From contig JBBIHB010000001.1 in the NCBI GenBank assembly GCA_037447215.1, forward strand, positions 191,840-255,839: a stretch of DNA of 64,000 bases. The letters run 5' to 3'. Position 1 is the stretch's first letter. Each line of letters opens with the position of its first letter. Positions 44,728-53,857 of the stretch are shown here, one piece after another. The notes beneath the pieces were generated by a model, which saw only the letters and a program-made list of their open reading frames with translations, did no database searches and had not been told where the DNA came from. This DNA is from UBA1413 sp037447215. Its GTDB lineage: Bacteria > Bacteroidota > Bacteroidia > Bacteroidales > Prolixibacteraceae. The position numbers and the translations under genes were made by a program.

Positions 44728-46401
44728 ATGAAATATTTGCTGTCAATCCTATTTCTTTTATATACCCTCCTGGCATTTACCCAGGACTTTAAAGTAGAAG
44801 CTGAAAGTGGTATATGGTCATCGGGGCTCAGGATAGCCACATCAAAAAGTGGATATTCGGGAACAGGCTATATTACTCAATTTACCAATACGGCCGACAA
44901 ACTGACTATCCCTGTAAATATCCCTATTGAAGGTTTTTATGATATTTACATAGGATACTCAGCCGATTCTGGTGATAAAGTTATCAATGTTGAGGTTAAC
45001 GGGATTAAAAGCGCATTACAAATCCTGAGAAAAGGTGGCGGTTTTTACGAAGAAAAATTCGGAACTTTAAACCTGCCAAAAGGAATGATAGAGGTAATTA
45101 TTACGCCAAACTGGACCTGGTTTCATATTGATTACGTCAGGTTTGTTAAAACCGAAGGTGGTACCCAGGGATTCAACATACCTTTGAAACCGGTTAATCC
45201 TAATGTTACTCCGGTTACACAAAATCTATATTCATTCCTCAGGGACAATTTCGGAAAAAAAACCATATCGGGGGTAATGACCCTGAAACCTTTGAGCAAC
45301 AGTACAAATGAAATAACCTGGCTCAAGGCAAATATAGGAAAGGAACCTGCCATACTAGGCCTTGATTTTATGGACCATACCGGAAGCAATCCTCCTTCGT
45401 GGCAGAACAACCCCGACCTGGTAAAGGATGCGAAAACATGGTCGAAAAGGAATGGAATTGTTACGATTTGCTGGCACTGGCGCGATCCTTCACATAAAAC
45501 AAATGCGTTTTATACCAAAGACACACAGTTTGACATAACACGGATCAACGATCCTGAAAGTTCTGACTATAAGGCCATGATCAGGGATATTGACATTGTT
45601 TCAACCTACCTGAAAGAACTTCAGGCAGCAAATGTGCCTGTTTTATGGCGCCCGCTGCACGAAGCTTCGGGTGGTTGGTTCTGGTGGGGGGCTAAAGGGG
45701 CAGCTCCCTGTATCACCCTTTGGAGACTTGTGTACGACCGATTGACCAATCACCACGGTCTGAATAACCTGATCTGGGTTTGGACAACCACCGACGATTC
45801 GCAAGCGCTTCCCTGGTATCCGGGCGATGAATATGTTGACATCCTGGGAATGGATATTTATCCAGGAGAAAGGGAACATGGTTCACAGGTAATTGCATTT
45901 AACAAAGTAAAAGAGATTTTTGGTGGAAGGAGGATAATAACATTGAGCGAAAACGGTTCAATCCCTTATCCTGAAAATATGCAGAAAGATGGCGCATTTT
46001 GGTCGTGGTTCATGCCCTGGTATGGAACACATACCAAAGATCCGAAACACAATTCGGTTGATGACTGGAAAAGGATACTTGGCAATGATTTTGTTATCAC
46101 CCTCGACAAAATGCCCGATCTTTCTATCTATACATCTTCATCCTTCACCGAAACCCGGAAGGGTCCCTCTACTGAATTGATTGTATTCAGAAAAGATGAT
46201 CATTTCCATTTGTACCTACCGTCAGCAGAGATGGACGAATACGCTGTCCGCCTCTACAACCTGAAAGGGGACTCACTTTACGAGTCACAAAAAACATTTC
46301 AGGGTCTTCATACAATTCCCGCCCAGAAATTGCCCAAAGGTATTTATGTGGTTCAGGTTATTGGAAATGGTTTTTCGAATAGTATTAAAGTGGCAAATTA
46401 A
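44728..46401 (+). CDS. Secreted GH26 beta-mannanase with N-terminal CBM-like domain and T9SS tail
   Basis: The ATG at 44728 (MKYLLSILFLLYTLLAF, signal peptide) is preferred to an upstream ATG inside serS; the product has 557 residues. A CBM35-like domain (about residues 20-150, FKVEAESGIWSSG) precedes a GH26 catalytic domain. The acid/base is expected at Glu312 in WRPLHEASGGWFWWG and the nucleophile at Glu408 in ITLSENGSIP. The C-terminus is a T9SS type A sorting domain (LPKGIYVVQVIGNG). The enzyme should cleave mannan at the cell surface. It follows serS by 2 bp, which is unusual for a secreted glycoside hydrolase. Confidence 0.9.
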   Translation: MKYLLSILFLLYTLLAFTQDFKVEAESGIWSSGLRIATSKSGYSGTGYITQFTNTADKLTIPVNIPIEGFYDIYIGYSADSGDKVINVEVNGIKSALQILRKGGGFYEEKFGTLNLPKGMIEVIITPNWTWFHIDYVRFVKTEGGTQGFNIPLKPVNPNVTPVTQNLYSFLRDNFGKKTISGVMTLKPLSNSTNEITWLKANIGKEPAILGLDFMDHTGSNPPSWQNNPDLVKDAKTWSKRNGIVTICWHWRDPSHKTNAFYTKDTQFDITRINDPESSDYKAMIRDIDIVSTYLKELQAANVPVLWRPLHEASGGWFWWGAKGAAPCITLWRLVYDRLTNHHGLNNLIWVWTTTDDSQALPWYPGDEYVDILGMDIYPGEREHGSQVIAFNKVKEIFGGRRIITLSENGSIPYPENMQKDGAFWSWFMPWYGTHTKDPKHNSVDDWKRILGNDFVITLDKMPDLSIYTSSSFTETRKGPSTELIVFRKDDHFHLYLPSAEMDEYAVRLYNLKGDSLYESQKTFQGLHTIPAQKLPKGIYVVQVIGNGFSNSIKVAN

Positions 46402-46416
46402 TCCCTGGCAAACAGG

Positions 46417-47844
46417 CTAAACAAGTTTATCCAATCGGCTGGCATCGAGGCGGAGAAACACAAAAAGCAGAATCGTAAATGCCCAGAGCGATGAACCTCC
46501 ATAACTGAAGAATGGTAAGGGAATCCCAATTACAGGCATAAGCCCGATGGTCATTCCAACATTTACCGCAAAGTGAAAAAACAAAATGGAAGCAACCGAA
46601 TAACCATAAACCCTTGAATAAACAGAGCGTTGCCTTTCGGCAAGGATGATTAACCGGACAAAAAGCAAAACAAAAAGTGCGATAACAACAAAAGAGCCTA
46701 AAAACCCCCATTCTTCGCCAACGGTACAAAAAATGAAATCGGTACTTTGTTCAGGAACAAAATTATACTTGGTTTGTGTGCCATTTAAAAAGCCTTTTCC
46801 TGAAAATCCTCCCGAACCGATGGCAATTTTACTCTGGTTTACATTCCATCCGGCGCCTTTGGGATCAGACTGTAATCCCAACAATTCGTTTATTCTGTCT
46901 TGCTGATGCGATTTCAATACTTCATAAAATACAAAATCGACTGAATAAGTAAACATTACCGATGCAAAAAACAACCCGACAATAATCATACACCGTTTCA
47001 AACGGGTCTGTAAAATGTAAATTGCAAAACCGATCATACTAAGAGAAACTGCTGCCAAAATAACCCATTCCAGTTCAAACAGAGATCCCAAAAAATAATT
47101 AACCCCCATAAAAACTGAAACTACCGCCAGTCCAATTCCGGCAGCCACAGAAACCATTTTCAGTTTCTGGTTTAATATGAAATGAGCAATAAAGCTTCCT
47201 GCAAAAAGAATTAAAAGAAGAATATGATTTTCGGTCAGCAACGATAAAAGGAAGAGAACGATGGCAAGGAGGCCGAAAAAAAGTACAATTCCCGATAAAC
47301 CTTCGCGGTATAAAACCATTAGAAATACCACTAAAACTATTGCCGATCCGGTATCGGGTTGCAGCAAAATCAGTAACAATGGCAATCCTATAATGGCAGC
47401 AATTGACATAATCCCCTTAGTACTTATGAGTTTAAAATTGTAACTGCTTATAATTTTTGCCACCGCCATTGCAGTTCCGAACTTGGCAAATTCGGAAGGT
47501 TGAAGGCGAAAATCGCTCCAAAGGATAAACCATGATTTCTGTCCGTTGATTTCAACACCGGCAAGGAGTACCAGTATCAGGAATAAAATTACCAATCCGT
47601 AAATCGGCCATGAGAAAAACACGTAAAAACTACTGTCAACCAACAGGATTAAAAATGCCAATAAAAAGGCAGCCCCTATCCAAATAAGTTGTTTCCCATA
47701 TTGTTGCGATATATCAAGAATACTTTGATTCTCTTCGTTATACACTGCAGCATAAATGTTAATCCACCCCAATAACATCATTATGAAGGCCAGCGATACC
47801 GCAATCCAGTCAACATTTGCCCACAATTTATTCCTCTGCGCCAT
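46417..47844 (-). CDS. rodA: Rod-shape-determining peptidoglycan polymerase RodA
   Basis: The ATG at 47844 (MAQRNKLWANVDWIAVSLAF) is preferred to a TTG three codons upstream; the product has 475 residues. SEDS-family membrane helices run throughout. Family motifs include QSDPKGAGWNVNQSKIAIGS, GFLNGTQTKYNFVPEQSTDF and VGMTIGLMPVIGIPLPFFSY. It polymerises glycan strands with the PBP2 transpeptidase during elongation. It is longer than the E. coli protein because of extra central helices, usual in Bacteroidota. Its start overlaps the end of mrdA by 17 bp. Confidence 0.93.
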   Translation of the reverse strand: MAQRNKLWANVDWIAVSLAFIMMLLGWINIYAAVYNEENQSILDISQQYGKQLIWIGAAFLLAFLILLVDSSFYVFFSWPIYGLVILFLILVLLAGVEINGQKSWFILWSDFRLQPSEFAKFGTAMAVAKIISSYNFKLISTKGIMSIAAIIGLPLLLILLQPDTGSAIVLVVFLMVLYREGLSGIVLFFGLLAIVLFLLSLLTENHILLLILFAGSFIAHFILNQKLKMVSVAAGIGLAVVSVFMGVNYFLGSLFELEWVILAAVSLSMIGFAIYILQTRLKRCMIIVGLFFASVMFTYSVDFVFYEVLKSHQQDRINELLGLQSDPKGAGWNVNQSKIAIGSGGFSGKGFLNGTQTKYNFVPEQSTDFIFCTVGEEWGFLGSFVVIALFVLLFVRLIILAERQRSVYSRVYGYSVASILFFHFAVNVGMTIGLMPVIGIPLPFFSYGGSSLWAFTILLFVFLRLDASRLDKLV

Positions 47845-49675
47845 TGTTTTCAATCCTGATTAACGGATTCATCAAATTTGCTTCAAGCATATTACTTTCA
47901 AGCCAGGCCCGGTTGGGCGAAATGGAATCATTGAGATATTTTTCTATCACAAGGCTGGCGATGGGTGCCGCATAGGTTGAGCCCCATATTCCATTTTCGA
48001 TATAGACCGATACGGCAATTTTTGGATCATCTTTGGGTGCAAACGCCATAAATACGGAATGGTCAGCACCATGCGGGTTCTGTGCTGTTCCGGTTTTTCC
48101 GCAAACCGCAATTCCCGGTATCCTCGACATACCTCCTGTTCCCGATTCCATTACCTGGTACATCCCTTCAATCACCAGATCATAATGTTCACGGTCGATG
48201 CCTGCATATACCGGCCTACTGAACCGCGGATGAATATCCTGTCCTTCGATTTCCCTGACCATGTGTGGAATATAATAATACCCCCTATTGGCCAAAATAG
48301 CGGCAAAATTGGCAAGCTGCAATGGAGTAATACCCAATTCGCCCTGACCAATTGATAGCGAAACAATGGGCAGTGCCCGCCAACGCGAACCCCTGAATAC
48401 AAAACGTTCATAATAATCCGACGTTGGAACAAGTCCTTTCAATTCATGCACAAAATCGGTCTCAAGTGTCCTTCCAAATCCAAATTTCAGCATATACTCC
48501 CGCCATTCATCATAAGCAGCCCTCACATCACTATATTTGCGGTTTTCAAGAATTGCCCTGAACACATAAACATAATAGGCGTTACAGGATTTTGAAATGG
48601 AAGGAACAAGGTCGAACGACTGGTCGTGGTGACAGCCAACCCTGAAATTGCCTGAATAATAACCATGTGCACAATAATACTGCGTTTTGGGAGTTATGAT
48701 CCCTTCCTGCAACGCAACAAGGGCATTAGCCATTTTAAAAGTGGAACCCGGCGGATATTGAGCCATTAAACTTCTGTTGTAAAGCGGTTTAAGTGGATCG
48801 GAAACAAGGTTCATGTAATTTTCCCCACGCTCACGGCCAACAAGTAAGTTCGGATCGTAATCAGGCGAATTGGCAAATACCAGAATTTCGCCCGTCGAAG
48901 GTTCGATTGCCACTACACTTCCCCTTTTATTACGAAGCAATCTTTCGGCATATTGCTGTAAATCGGCATCAAGTGTGGCTATCAGGTTTTTTCCGATCTG
49001 CGGCAAGGTATCTGCCTCGCCCTGCAAATAACTTCCCTGAATACGGTTGTGAACATCGACCATTAAATATTTTACACCTTTTTCCCCGCGTAACTCGTTC
49101 TCGTACGACCTTTCGATTCCGCTGATTCCTATATAGTCGCCTGACTGATAATAAGGATTTGCCTCAATTATATCACGGGTAACCTCACCTACATATCCCA
49201 ATAAGTGGGCAGCTATTGGCCTTGGATATTCCCTCAGCATTCGCGATTGCACATAGAACCCTCTTACCTTGTACAATTGTTCCTGCAAAATCGCATATTT
49301 CTCAAGGGAAATCTGCTTAACAATTACCGAAGGTTTAAATGGGGAATAATCTCTGGCCTCCTTCAGGCGTTGTCTGAAATCTTCAATTGTAATATCAAGT
49401 AACCCACAAAACTTCAAGGTATCAAATGCCCTTACTTCGCGTGGAGTTACCAGAAGATCGTAAGCAGCATTGTTATAAACAAGCAATTCGCCATTGCGGT
49501 CGTAGATCAATCCCCTTGCCGGATATTGCACTACCCTTCGTAACACATTGTTGGTGGCAAATTGCTTATAGGTATCATCAACCACCTGAAGGTAGAACAA
49601 CCTGATCAGAAATACCACACCCACGAATATGAATATGGTTATAACCAGAAATTTTCTGTTTGAGTTGATGTCCAC
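47828..49675 (-). CDS. mrdA: Penicillin-binding protein 2 (elongasome transpeptidase)
   Basis: The GTG start at 49675 gives 615 residues. A single membrane anchor (about residues 9-27) is followed by the pedestal domain (YPARGLIYDRNGELLVYNNA) and the transpeptidase domain with the three active-site motifs: YPPGSTFKMANALVAL (S-x-x-K), SKSCNAYYV (S-x-N) and VCGKTGTAQNPHG (K-T-G). It crosslinks peptidoglycan with RodA. It sits between mreD (12 bp) and rodA (overlapping) in the rod-shape operon. Confidence 0.95.
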   Translation of the reverse strand: MDINSNRKFLVITIFIFVGVVFLIRLFYLQVVDDTYKQFATNNVLRRVVQYPARGLIYDRNGELLVYNNAAYDLLVTPREVRAFDTLKFCGLLDITIEDFRQRLKEARDYSPFKPSVIVKQISLEKYAILQEQLYKVRGFYVQSRMLREYPRPIAAHLLGYVGEVTRDIIEANPYYQSGDYIGISGIERSYENELRGEKGVKYLMVDVHNRIQGSYLQGEADTLPQIGKNLIATLDADLQQYAERLLRNKRGSVVAIEPSTGEILVFANSPDYDPNLLVGRERGENYMNLVSDPLKPLYNRSLMAQYPPGSTFKMANALVALQEGIITPKTQYYCAHGYYSGNFRVGCHHDQSFDLVPSISKSCNAYYVYVFRAILENRKYSDVRAAYDEWREYMLKFGFGRTLETDFVHELKGLVPTSDYYERFVFRGSRWRALPIVSLSIGQGELGITPLQLANFAAILANRGYYYIPHMVREIEGQDIHPRFSRPVYAGIDREHYDLVIEGMYQVMESGTGGMSRIPGIAVCGKTGTAQNPHGADHSVFMAFAPKDDPKIAVSVYIENGIWGSTYAAPIASLVIEKYLNDSISPNRAWLESNMLEANLMNPLIRIENNGAEE

Positions 49676-49687
49676 GTTACTCCCTGC

Positions 49688-50191
49688 TTAATCCCTGAAA
49701 ACCAAAAACTGGCTCAAAACTATAATAAAAACTGAGAATATGGTACTAAAAATTACCCTGATAAAAGTTCTGAAGAAATCAGCGAAGGAAAAAACTTCGA
49801 GATAAAACAGAACCAGATGATGTATCAGGACTAGAAATATTGTGTAAAGCAAAAACCAACGTAAGCCAGTCTGCCTGAGTCCGGGGTAATCTAATTGATC
49901 TGATTCGCGTGCACTCAACAGGTTCATCACCGGGGTCCTGAAATAAGCCAAAAAAACAGTTGCGGCAGCATGTAATCCAAATGTATCTGAAAAGATATCC
50001 ACAATTAGTCCTAAAAAGAAAGCGAGCAACAAGACTGCATACCTGGGTGTGGAAACCGGAAGGAGCAAAATAAAAACAAAATAAAAATATGGATTAAGAT
50101 ATCCGCTTAGTTGCACCTGGTTAAGAAAGAGAACCTGAACCAAGACTGCTGTTATAAAAAGTATGATGTATTTAATCCAGATTTGTATCAT
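49688..50191 (-). CDS. mreD: Rod-shape-determining protein MreD
   Basis: The ATG at 50191 (MIQIWIKYIILFITAVLVQV) is preferred to a TTG nine codons upstream, which would overlap mreC by 47 bp; with the ATG the overlap is 20 bp. The product has 167 residues and five hydrophobic segments, of normal MreD type. It links MreC to MreB and RodA in the elongasome. Position between mreC and mrdA supports the call more strongly than sequence, which is weakly conserved. Confidence 0.85.
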   Translation of the reverse strand: MIQIWIKYIILFITAVLVQVLFLNQVQLSGYLNPYFYFVFILLLPVSTPRYAVLLLAFFLGLIVDIFSDTFGLHAAATVFLAYFRTPVMNLLSARESDQLDYPGLRQTGLRWFLLYTIFLVLIHHLVLFYLEVFSFADFFRTFIRVIFSTIFSVFIIVLSQFLVFRD

Positions 50192-51017
50192 CTGTATTTT
50201 GTTTTTCGAGCCTTTCAATCTCCTTGCTCATTCGGTTGTCAATCACTTCCACATAGGTAAGCGATTTGAAATCGACCGAAAGGCGTACCTTAATATTATA
50301 AAAGTTGTCGCCACCCTCTTTATTGTATGATTCAACGACACCTAGCATAAAACCTTCGGGAAAAATGGAAGAAAAACCACTGGTTACAATGGAATCGCCA
50401 GTTTCAATTTCAACATGAAACGGAATTTCATTTAGCAAAGCATAACGATAATCTTTTCCATCCCACGAAAGTGACCCGAAATAATTATTGCGTTTCAGTT
50501 TGGCCGATACATTCCAACGGAGGTTAAGGAGCGAAATGGCTGTCGAATAAGAATCTGAAACATTAAGCACAACACCTACCACCCCATCAACCGTAGCAAT
50601 ACCCATGTCGGGCCTGAGGCCATCATTTAATCCTTTGTCAAGGGTTAAATAGTTGTATTGCCGGTTAACGGAGTTATTGATAACACGGGCAGGAAAAAAC
50701 CGATAATCGCCAATGGGCAAATCCGTTTGGATTGTCGATGAATCCCCTTCAGAATATATTTGTGGGATTGCATACAGAGCCTGCCTGAGTCTGGCATTTT
50801 CCTCGGCAAGGTTACGATTTACAGCCGAAAGCCTTAAATAATTAACTACTGAGTTATACTTTGAATATATATTTCCCGAAATGTAGTTGGCCGAGTTAAA
50901 ATATGCTGCCCTCTGAAAGTTATTCCGGGTAAAAACAAATACCAACGATGTAATTTCCAGAATAATAAACAGAATGACAACATGGTGGCGATGAATAAAC
51001 CTGAATAGGCTCCACAT
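50172..51017 (-). CDS. mreC: Rod-shape-determining protein MreC
   Basis: The 281-residue protein has one membrane segment (about residues 11-28), a coiled coil (about 60-88, NRNLAEENARLRQALYAI) and the two beta-barrel domains of MreC (NRQYNYLTLDKGLNDGLRPD, GIATVDGVVGVVLNVSDSYS, VTSGFSSIFPEGFMLGVVES). It organises PBP2 at the inner membrane facing the periplasm. It follows mreB by 18 bp and overlaps mreD. Confidence 0.93.
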   Translation of the reverse strand: MWSLFRFIHRHHVVILFIILEITSLVFVFTRNNFQRAAYFNSANYISGNIYSKYNSVVNYLRLSAVNRNLAEENARLRQALYAIPQIYSEGDSSTIQTDLPIGDYRFFPARVINNSVNRQYNYLTLDKGLNDGLRPDMGIATVDGVVGVVLNVSDSYSTAISLLNLRWNVSAKLKRNNYFGSLSWDGKDYRYALLNEIPFHVEIETGDSIVTSGFSSIFPEGFMLGVVESYNKEGGDNFYNIKVRLSVDFKSLTYVEVIDNRMSKEIERLEKQNTDDTNLD

Positions 51018-51035
51018 ATATCGGAAATACTCCTT

Positions 51036-52058
51036 TTATCGGATAAGGAATTGAAATTTATCCACATTTTTCAGCGCTATTCCGGTTCCCCTCACCACAG
51101 CCCTTAAAGGATCTTCGGCTATATGGAAAGGAATACCGAGTTTGTCGCTCAATCTTTTATCGAGTCCACGCAAAAGTGCGCCACCGCCTGCCAGCCAGAT
51201 GCCGTTTTTAACAATATCGGCATATAACTCCGGAGGGGTTTGTTCAAGTGCACTCAAAATAGCCATATCAATCTTCGACAGCGATTTTTCGAGACAATGT
51301 GCAATTTCCTTGTACGAAACAGGCACCTCAATTGGCAGGGACGTCATCTGATTTGGCCCCTGCACTACAAAATCCTTTGGAGAATTATCGAGGGTTGTCA
51401 ATGCCGAACCAACCTGAATCTTAATTTCTTCGGCGGTACGTTCACCAATCTTGATGTTATGCTGATGGCGCATATACTCCATTATATCGGCAGTAAGATC
51501 GTCACCGGCAATTCGGATCGATTTATTGGTAACAATACCTCCAAGTGAAATTACTGCAATTTCAGTAGTTCCACCACCTATGTCAACCACCATGTTCCCT
51601 TCTGGGGCTTCCACATCAAGCCCGATTCCAATAGCAGCAGCCAATGGTTCGTAAATCATGTAAACTTCTCGACCACCGGCATGTTCCGATGAGTCGCGTA
51701 CAGCACGGATTTCGACTTCGGTACTTCCCGACGGGATACAGATAACCATTTTTAGTGAGGGTGAAAACAACCGGTTTTTAGGGTTGATCATCTTAATCAT
51801 TCCCCTGATCATCTGCTCTGCAGCGTTAAAATCGGCAATAACCCCATCCCTCAGAGGCCTGATGGTTTTCAGATTGGCGTGGGTCTTTCCCTGCATCTGA
51901 CGTGCTTTTTCACCGATGGCGACAAGCTTCTCGGTCTTCAGGTCAATTGCTACTATCGACGGTTCGTCAACCACTATTTTATCGTTATGAATGATTATGG
52001 TATTGGCAGTACCAAGGTCAATCGCTATTTCCTGTGTAAAAAATGAAAATAATCCCAT
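51036..52058 (-). CDS. mreB: Rod-shape-determining actin-like protein MreB
   Basis: The 340-residue protein is a canonical MreB: phosphate loop IAIDLGTANTIIIHND, EPSIVAIDLKTEKLVAIG, the NMVVDIGGGTTEIAVISLGG phosphate-2 region and IWLAGGGALLRGLDKRL. It forms membrane-bound filaments that position the elongasome. It follows purH with a 32-bp gap and leads the mre set. Everything expected is intact. Confidence 0.97.
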   Translation of the reverse strand: MGLFSFFTQEIAIDLGTANTIIIHNDKIVVDEPSIVAIDLKTEKLVAIGEKARQMQGKTHANLKTIRPLRDGVIADFNAAEQMIRGMIKMINPKNRLFSPSLKMVICIPSGSTEVEIRAVRDSSEHAGGREVYMIYEPLAAAIGIGLDVEAPEGNMVVDIGGGTTEIAVISLGGIVTNKSIRIAGDDLTADIMEYMRHQHNIKIGERTAEEIKIQVGSALTTLDNSPKDFVVQGPNQMTSLPIEVPVSYKEIAHCLEKSLSKIDMAILSALEQTPPELYADIVKNGIWLAGGGALLRGLDKRLSDKLGIPFHIAEDPLRAVVRGTGIALKNVDKFQFLIR

Positions 52059-52090
52059 TTATATTTCATCATTTAATATTCAACATATAA

Positions 52091-53680
52091 TTAATGACGG
52101 AAATGCCTTCGTCCGGTAAAGACCATCGCAATTCCAAATTCATTGCAGGCATCAATCACCTCCTGATCGCGGATACTACCACCGGGCTGAACAATGTATT
52201 TCACCCTATTTTCATTGGCAGCTTCAATACTGTCGCGGAAAGGGAAAAAGGCATCTGAAACCAGCACTGATTCCTGCATACTTATATTTTCTTTCAGGTT
52301 AAACCTTGGAATGGTCAATTGCCTGAGGCTATCGAGCCTGTTAGGTTGTCCCATTCCAGCACCGGTAAGCCAGAACGACCCATCAGAATTTTCGGAAACC
52401 ATTGCTATGGCATTGCTCTTTAAATGTTTGCAAGCCATTACCCCGAACCTGGCCAGATTTAATTTATTTTCATCGAATGTCTTTTCGGTGACCGTTGTAA
52501 ATGCTGAATCTCCACCTTCATCTTCATCCTGGATCAGCAAACCACCACTAACCGAACGAACAATTTTTTCATTTGTTGTTACCGGCCTGACCGGGATCTC
52601 TAATAGCCTTAAATTTTTCTTCTTCCAAAATACCTCAAGGGCTTCTTTTGTAAAATTTGAAGCTATTATAATTTCAACAAACTTGTTTTCGAACATTTGA
52701 GCAATTTTTTCATCCACAGTCCCCGTAAAACAGATAATACCCCCGAATGCCGAAACCGGGTCGCCAGCCCATGCCAGTTCTAGTGCCTGCATTGAATTGC
52801 CCGCCACAGCAAGCCCGCATGGGTTTAGGTGTTTAACAACAGCTACTGACTGTTTGTTCCCGATATGGGTCACACTATGCCATGCATCACTGGCCGCTTT
52901 CCACGCTGCATCAGCATCAAGCAGGTTATTGTATGACAATTCTTTTCCCTGAATTACTCTCGCATCGGCAATTACAGCACCTGTTTTTGTATTTCGGTAT
53001 TTGAATAATGTAGCTGCCTGATGCGGATTTTCACCATATCTGAGTGACTGGCCGTTATTCAGGCTAATCCGGTGCATTTCAGAACTATCTTCATTGAACC
53101 AGTTTGAGATGGCTGCATCGTAATGCGAAGAGACAGAAAATGCACGGGATGCAAACCATTTGCGTTCTTTAAGCGTAGTTTTTCCATTGCCTGTGTTCAA
53201 AATCTCAAGTAATTTTGAATACTCATTTTGCGAGGGCACAACAATAACATCTTTATAATTTTTGGCAGCAGCCCTGATCAGTGAAATTCCCCCGATATCA
53301 ATTTTTTCGATAATCTCCTGCGGTGGAGCTCCTGAAGCAAGTGTAGCCTCAAAAGGATAGAGGTCAACAATTACAAGGTCAATCTCTTGAATTTTATAAT
53401 GAGAAAGTTGCTGCAAATCTTTTTCATTTTCGCGCCGTGCAAGAATGCCACCAAACACTCCGGGATGAAGGGTTTTTACCCTGCCACCCAGAATGGAAGG
53501 ATAACCTGTTAACCCTTCAATTGGCTCAACAGGTATTTCCAATGATTCAATAAAAGACTGTGTTCCTCCGGTGCTGTATATCTTTACTCCAAGCTGTTGT
53601 AACCTGTATAAAATTGCATCCAGGTTATCTTTGTGGAAAACTGAAACAATCGCACTCTTAATTTTTTTATATTCAGTCAT
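52091..53680 (-). CDS. purH: Bifunctional phosphoribosylaminoimidazolecarboxamide formyltransferase/IMP cyclohydrolase
   Basis: The 529-residue protein has the MGS-like IMP cyclohydrolase domain first (STGGTQSFIESLEIPVEPIE; LYPFEATLASGAPPQEIIEK, about residues 1-190). The AICAR transformylase domain follows, with SLRYGENPHQAATLF, the catalytic Lys-His in AVVKHLNPCGLAV, and the closing QPGGSIRDQEVIDACNEFGI. It performs the last two steps of IMP synthesis. It is the first gene of the mre operon, with a -7 element at 53706-53713. Confidence 0.96.
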   Translation of the reverse strand: MTEYKKIKSAIVSVFHKDNLDAILYRLQQLGVKIYSTGGTQSFIESLEIPVEPIEGLTGYPSILGGRVKTLHPGVFGGILARRENEKDLQQLSHYKIQEIDLVIVDLYPFEATLASGAPPQEIIEKIDIGGISLIRAAAKNYKDVIVVPSQNEYSKLLEILNTGNGKTTLKERKWFASRAFSVSSHYDAAISNWFNEDSSEMHRISLNNGQSLRYGENPHQAATLFKYRNTKTGAVIADARVIQGKELSYNNLLDADAAWKAASDAWHSVTHIGNKQSVAVVKHLNPCGLAVAGNSMQALELAWAGDPVSAFGGIICFTGTVDEKIAQMFENKFVEIIIASNFTKEALEVFWKKKNLRLLEIPVRPVTTNEKIVRSVSGGLLIQDEDEGGDSAFTTVTEKTFDENKLNLARFGVMACKHLKSNAIAMVSENSDGSFWLTGAGMGQPNRLDSLRQLTIPRFNLKENISMQESVLVSDAFFPFRDSIEAANENRVKYIVQPGGSIRDQEVIDACNEFGIAMVFTGRRHFRH

Positions 53681-53705
53681 TTAAAATCTTTATCGAATTT
53701 GAATG

Positions 53706-53713
53706 CAAAGATA
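53706..53713 (-). promoter_or_regulatory. Bacteroidota -7 element for the purH-mre operon
   Basis: On the minus strand TATCTTTG matches TAnnTTTG exactly, 25 bp before the purH ATG. No TTTG is seen at the usual -33 distance. Confidence 0.45.
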
Positions 53714-53792
53714 AAAATTCAATACATAAATCGGGGTATGACGAGGTGAATCCTGAAAAAGAAACAAAAAAACAATATTCTGACTAAAATGC

Positions 53793-53800
53793 TATGTTTG
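53793..53800 (+). promoter_or_regulatory. Bacteroidota -7 element for the ABC permease gene
   Basis: TATGTTTG matches TAnnTTTG exactly, 57 bp before the ATG at 53858. The -33 box is not evident. Confidence 0.4.
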
Positions 53801-53857
53801 TAATGGATAATGGGTTTTCCCGACCAATATAGTTGATTATTTTTTGAGAAAGAAAAT

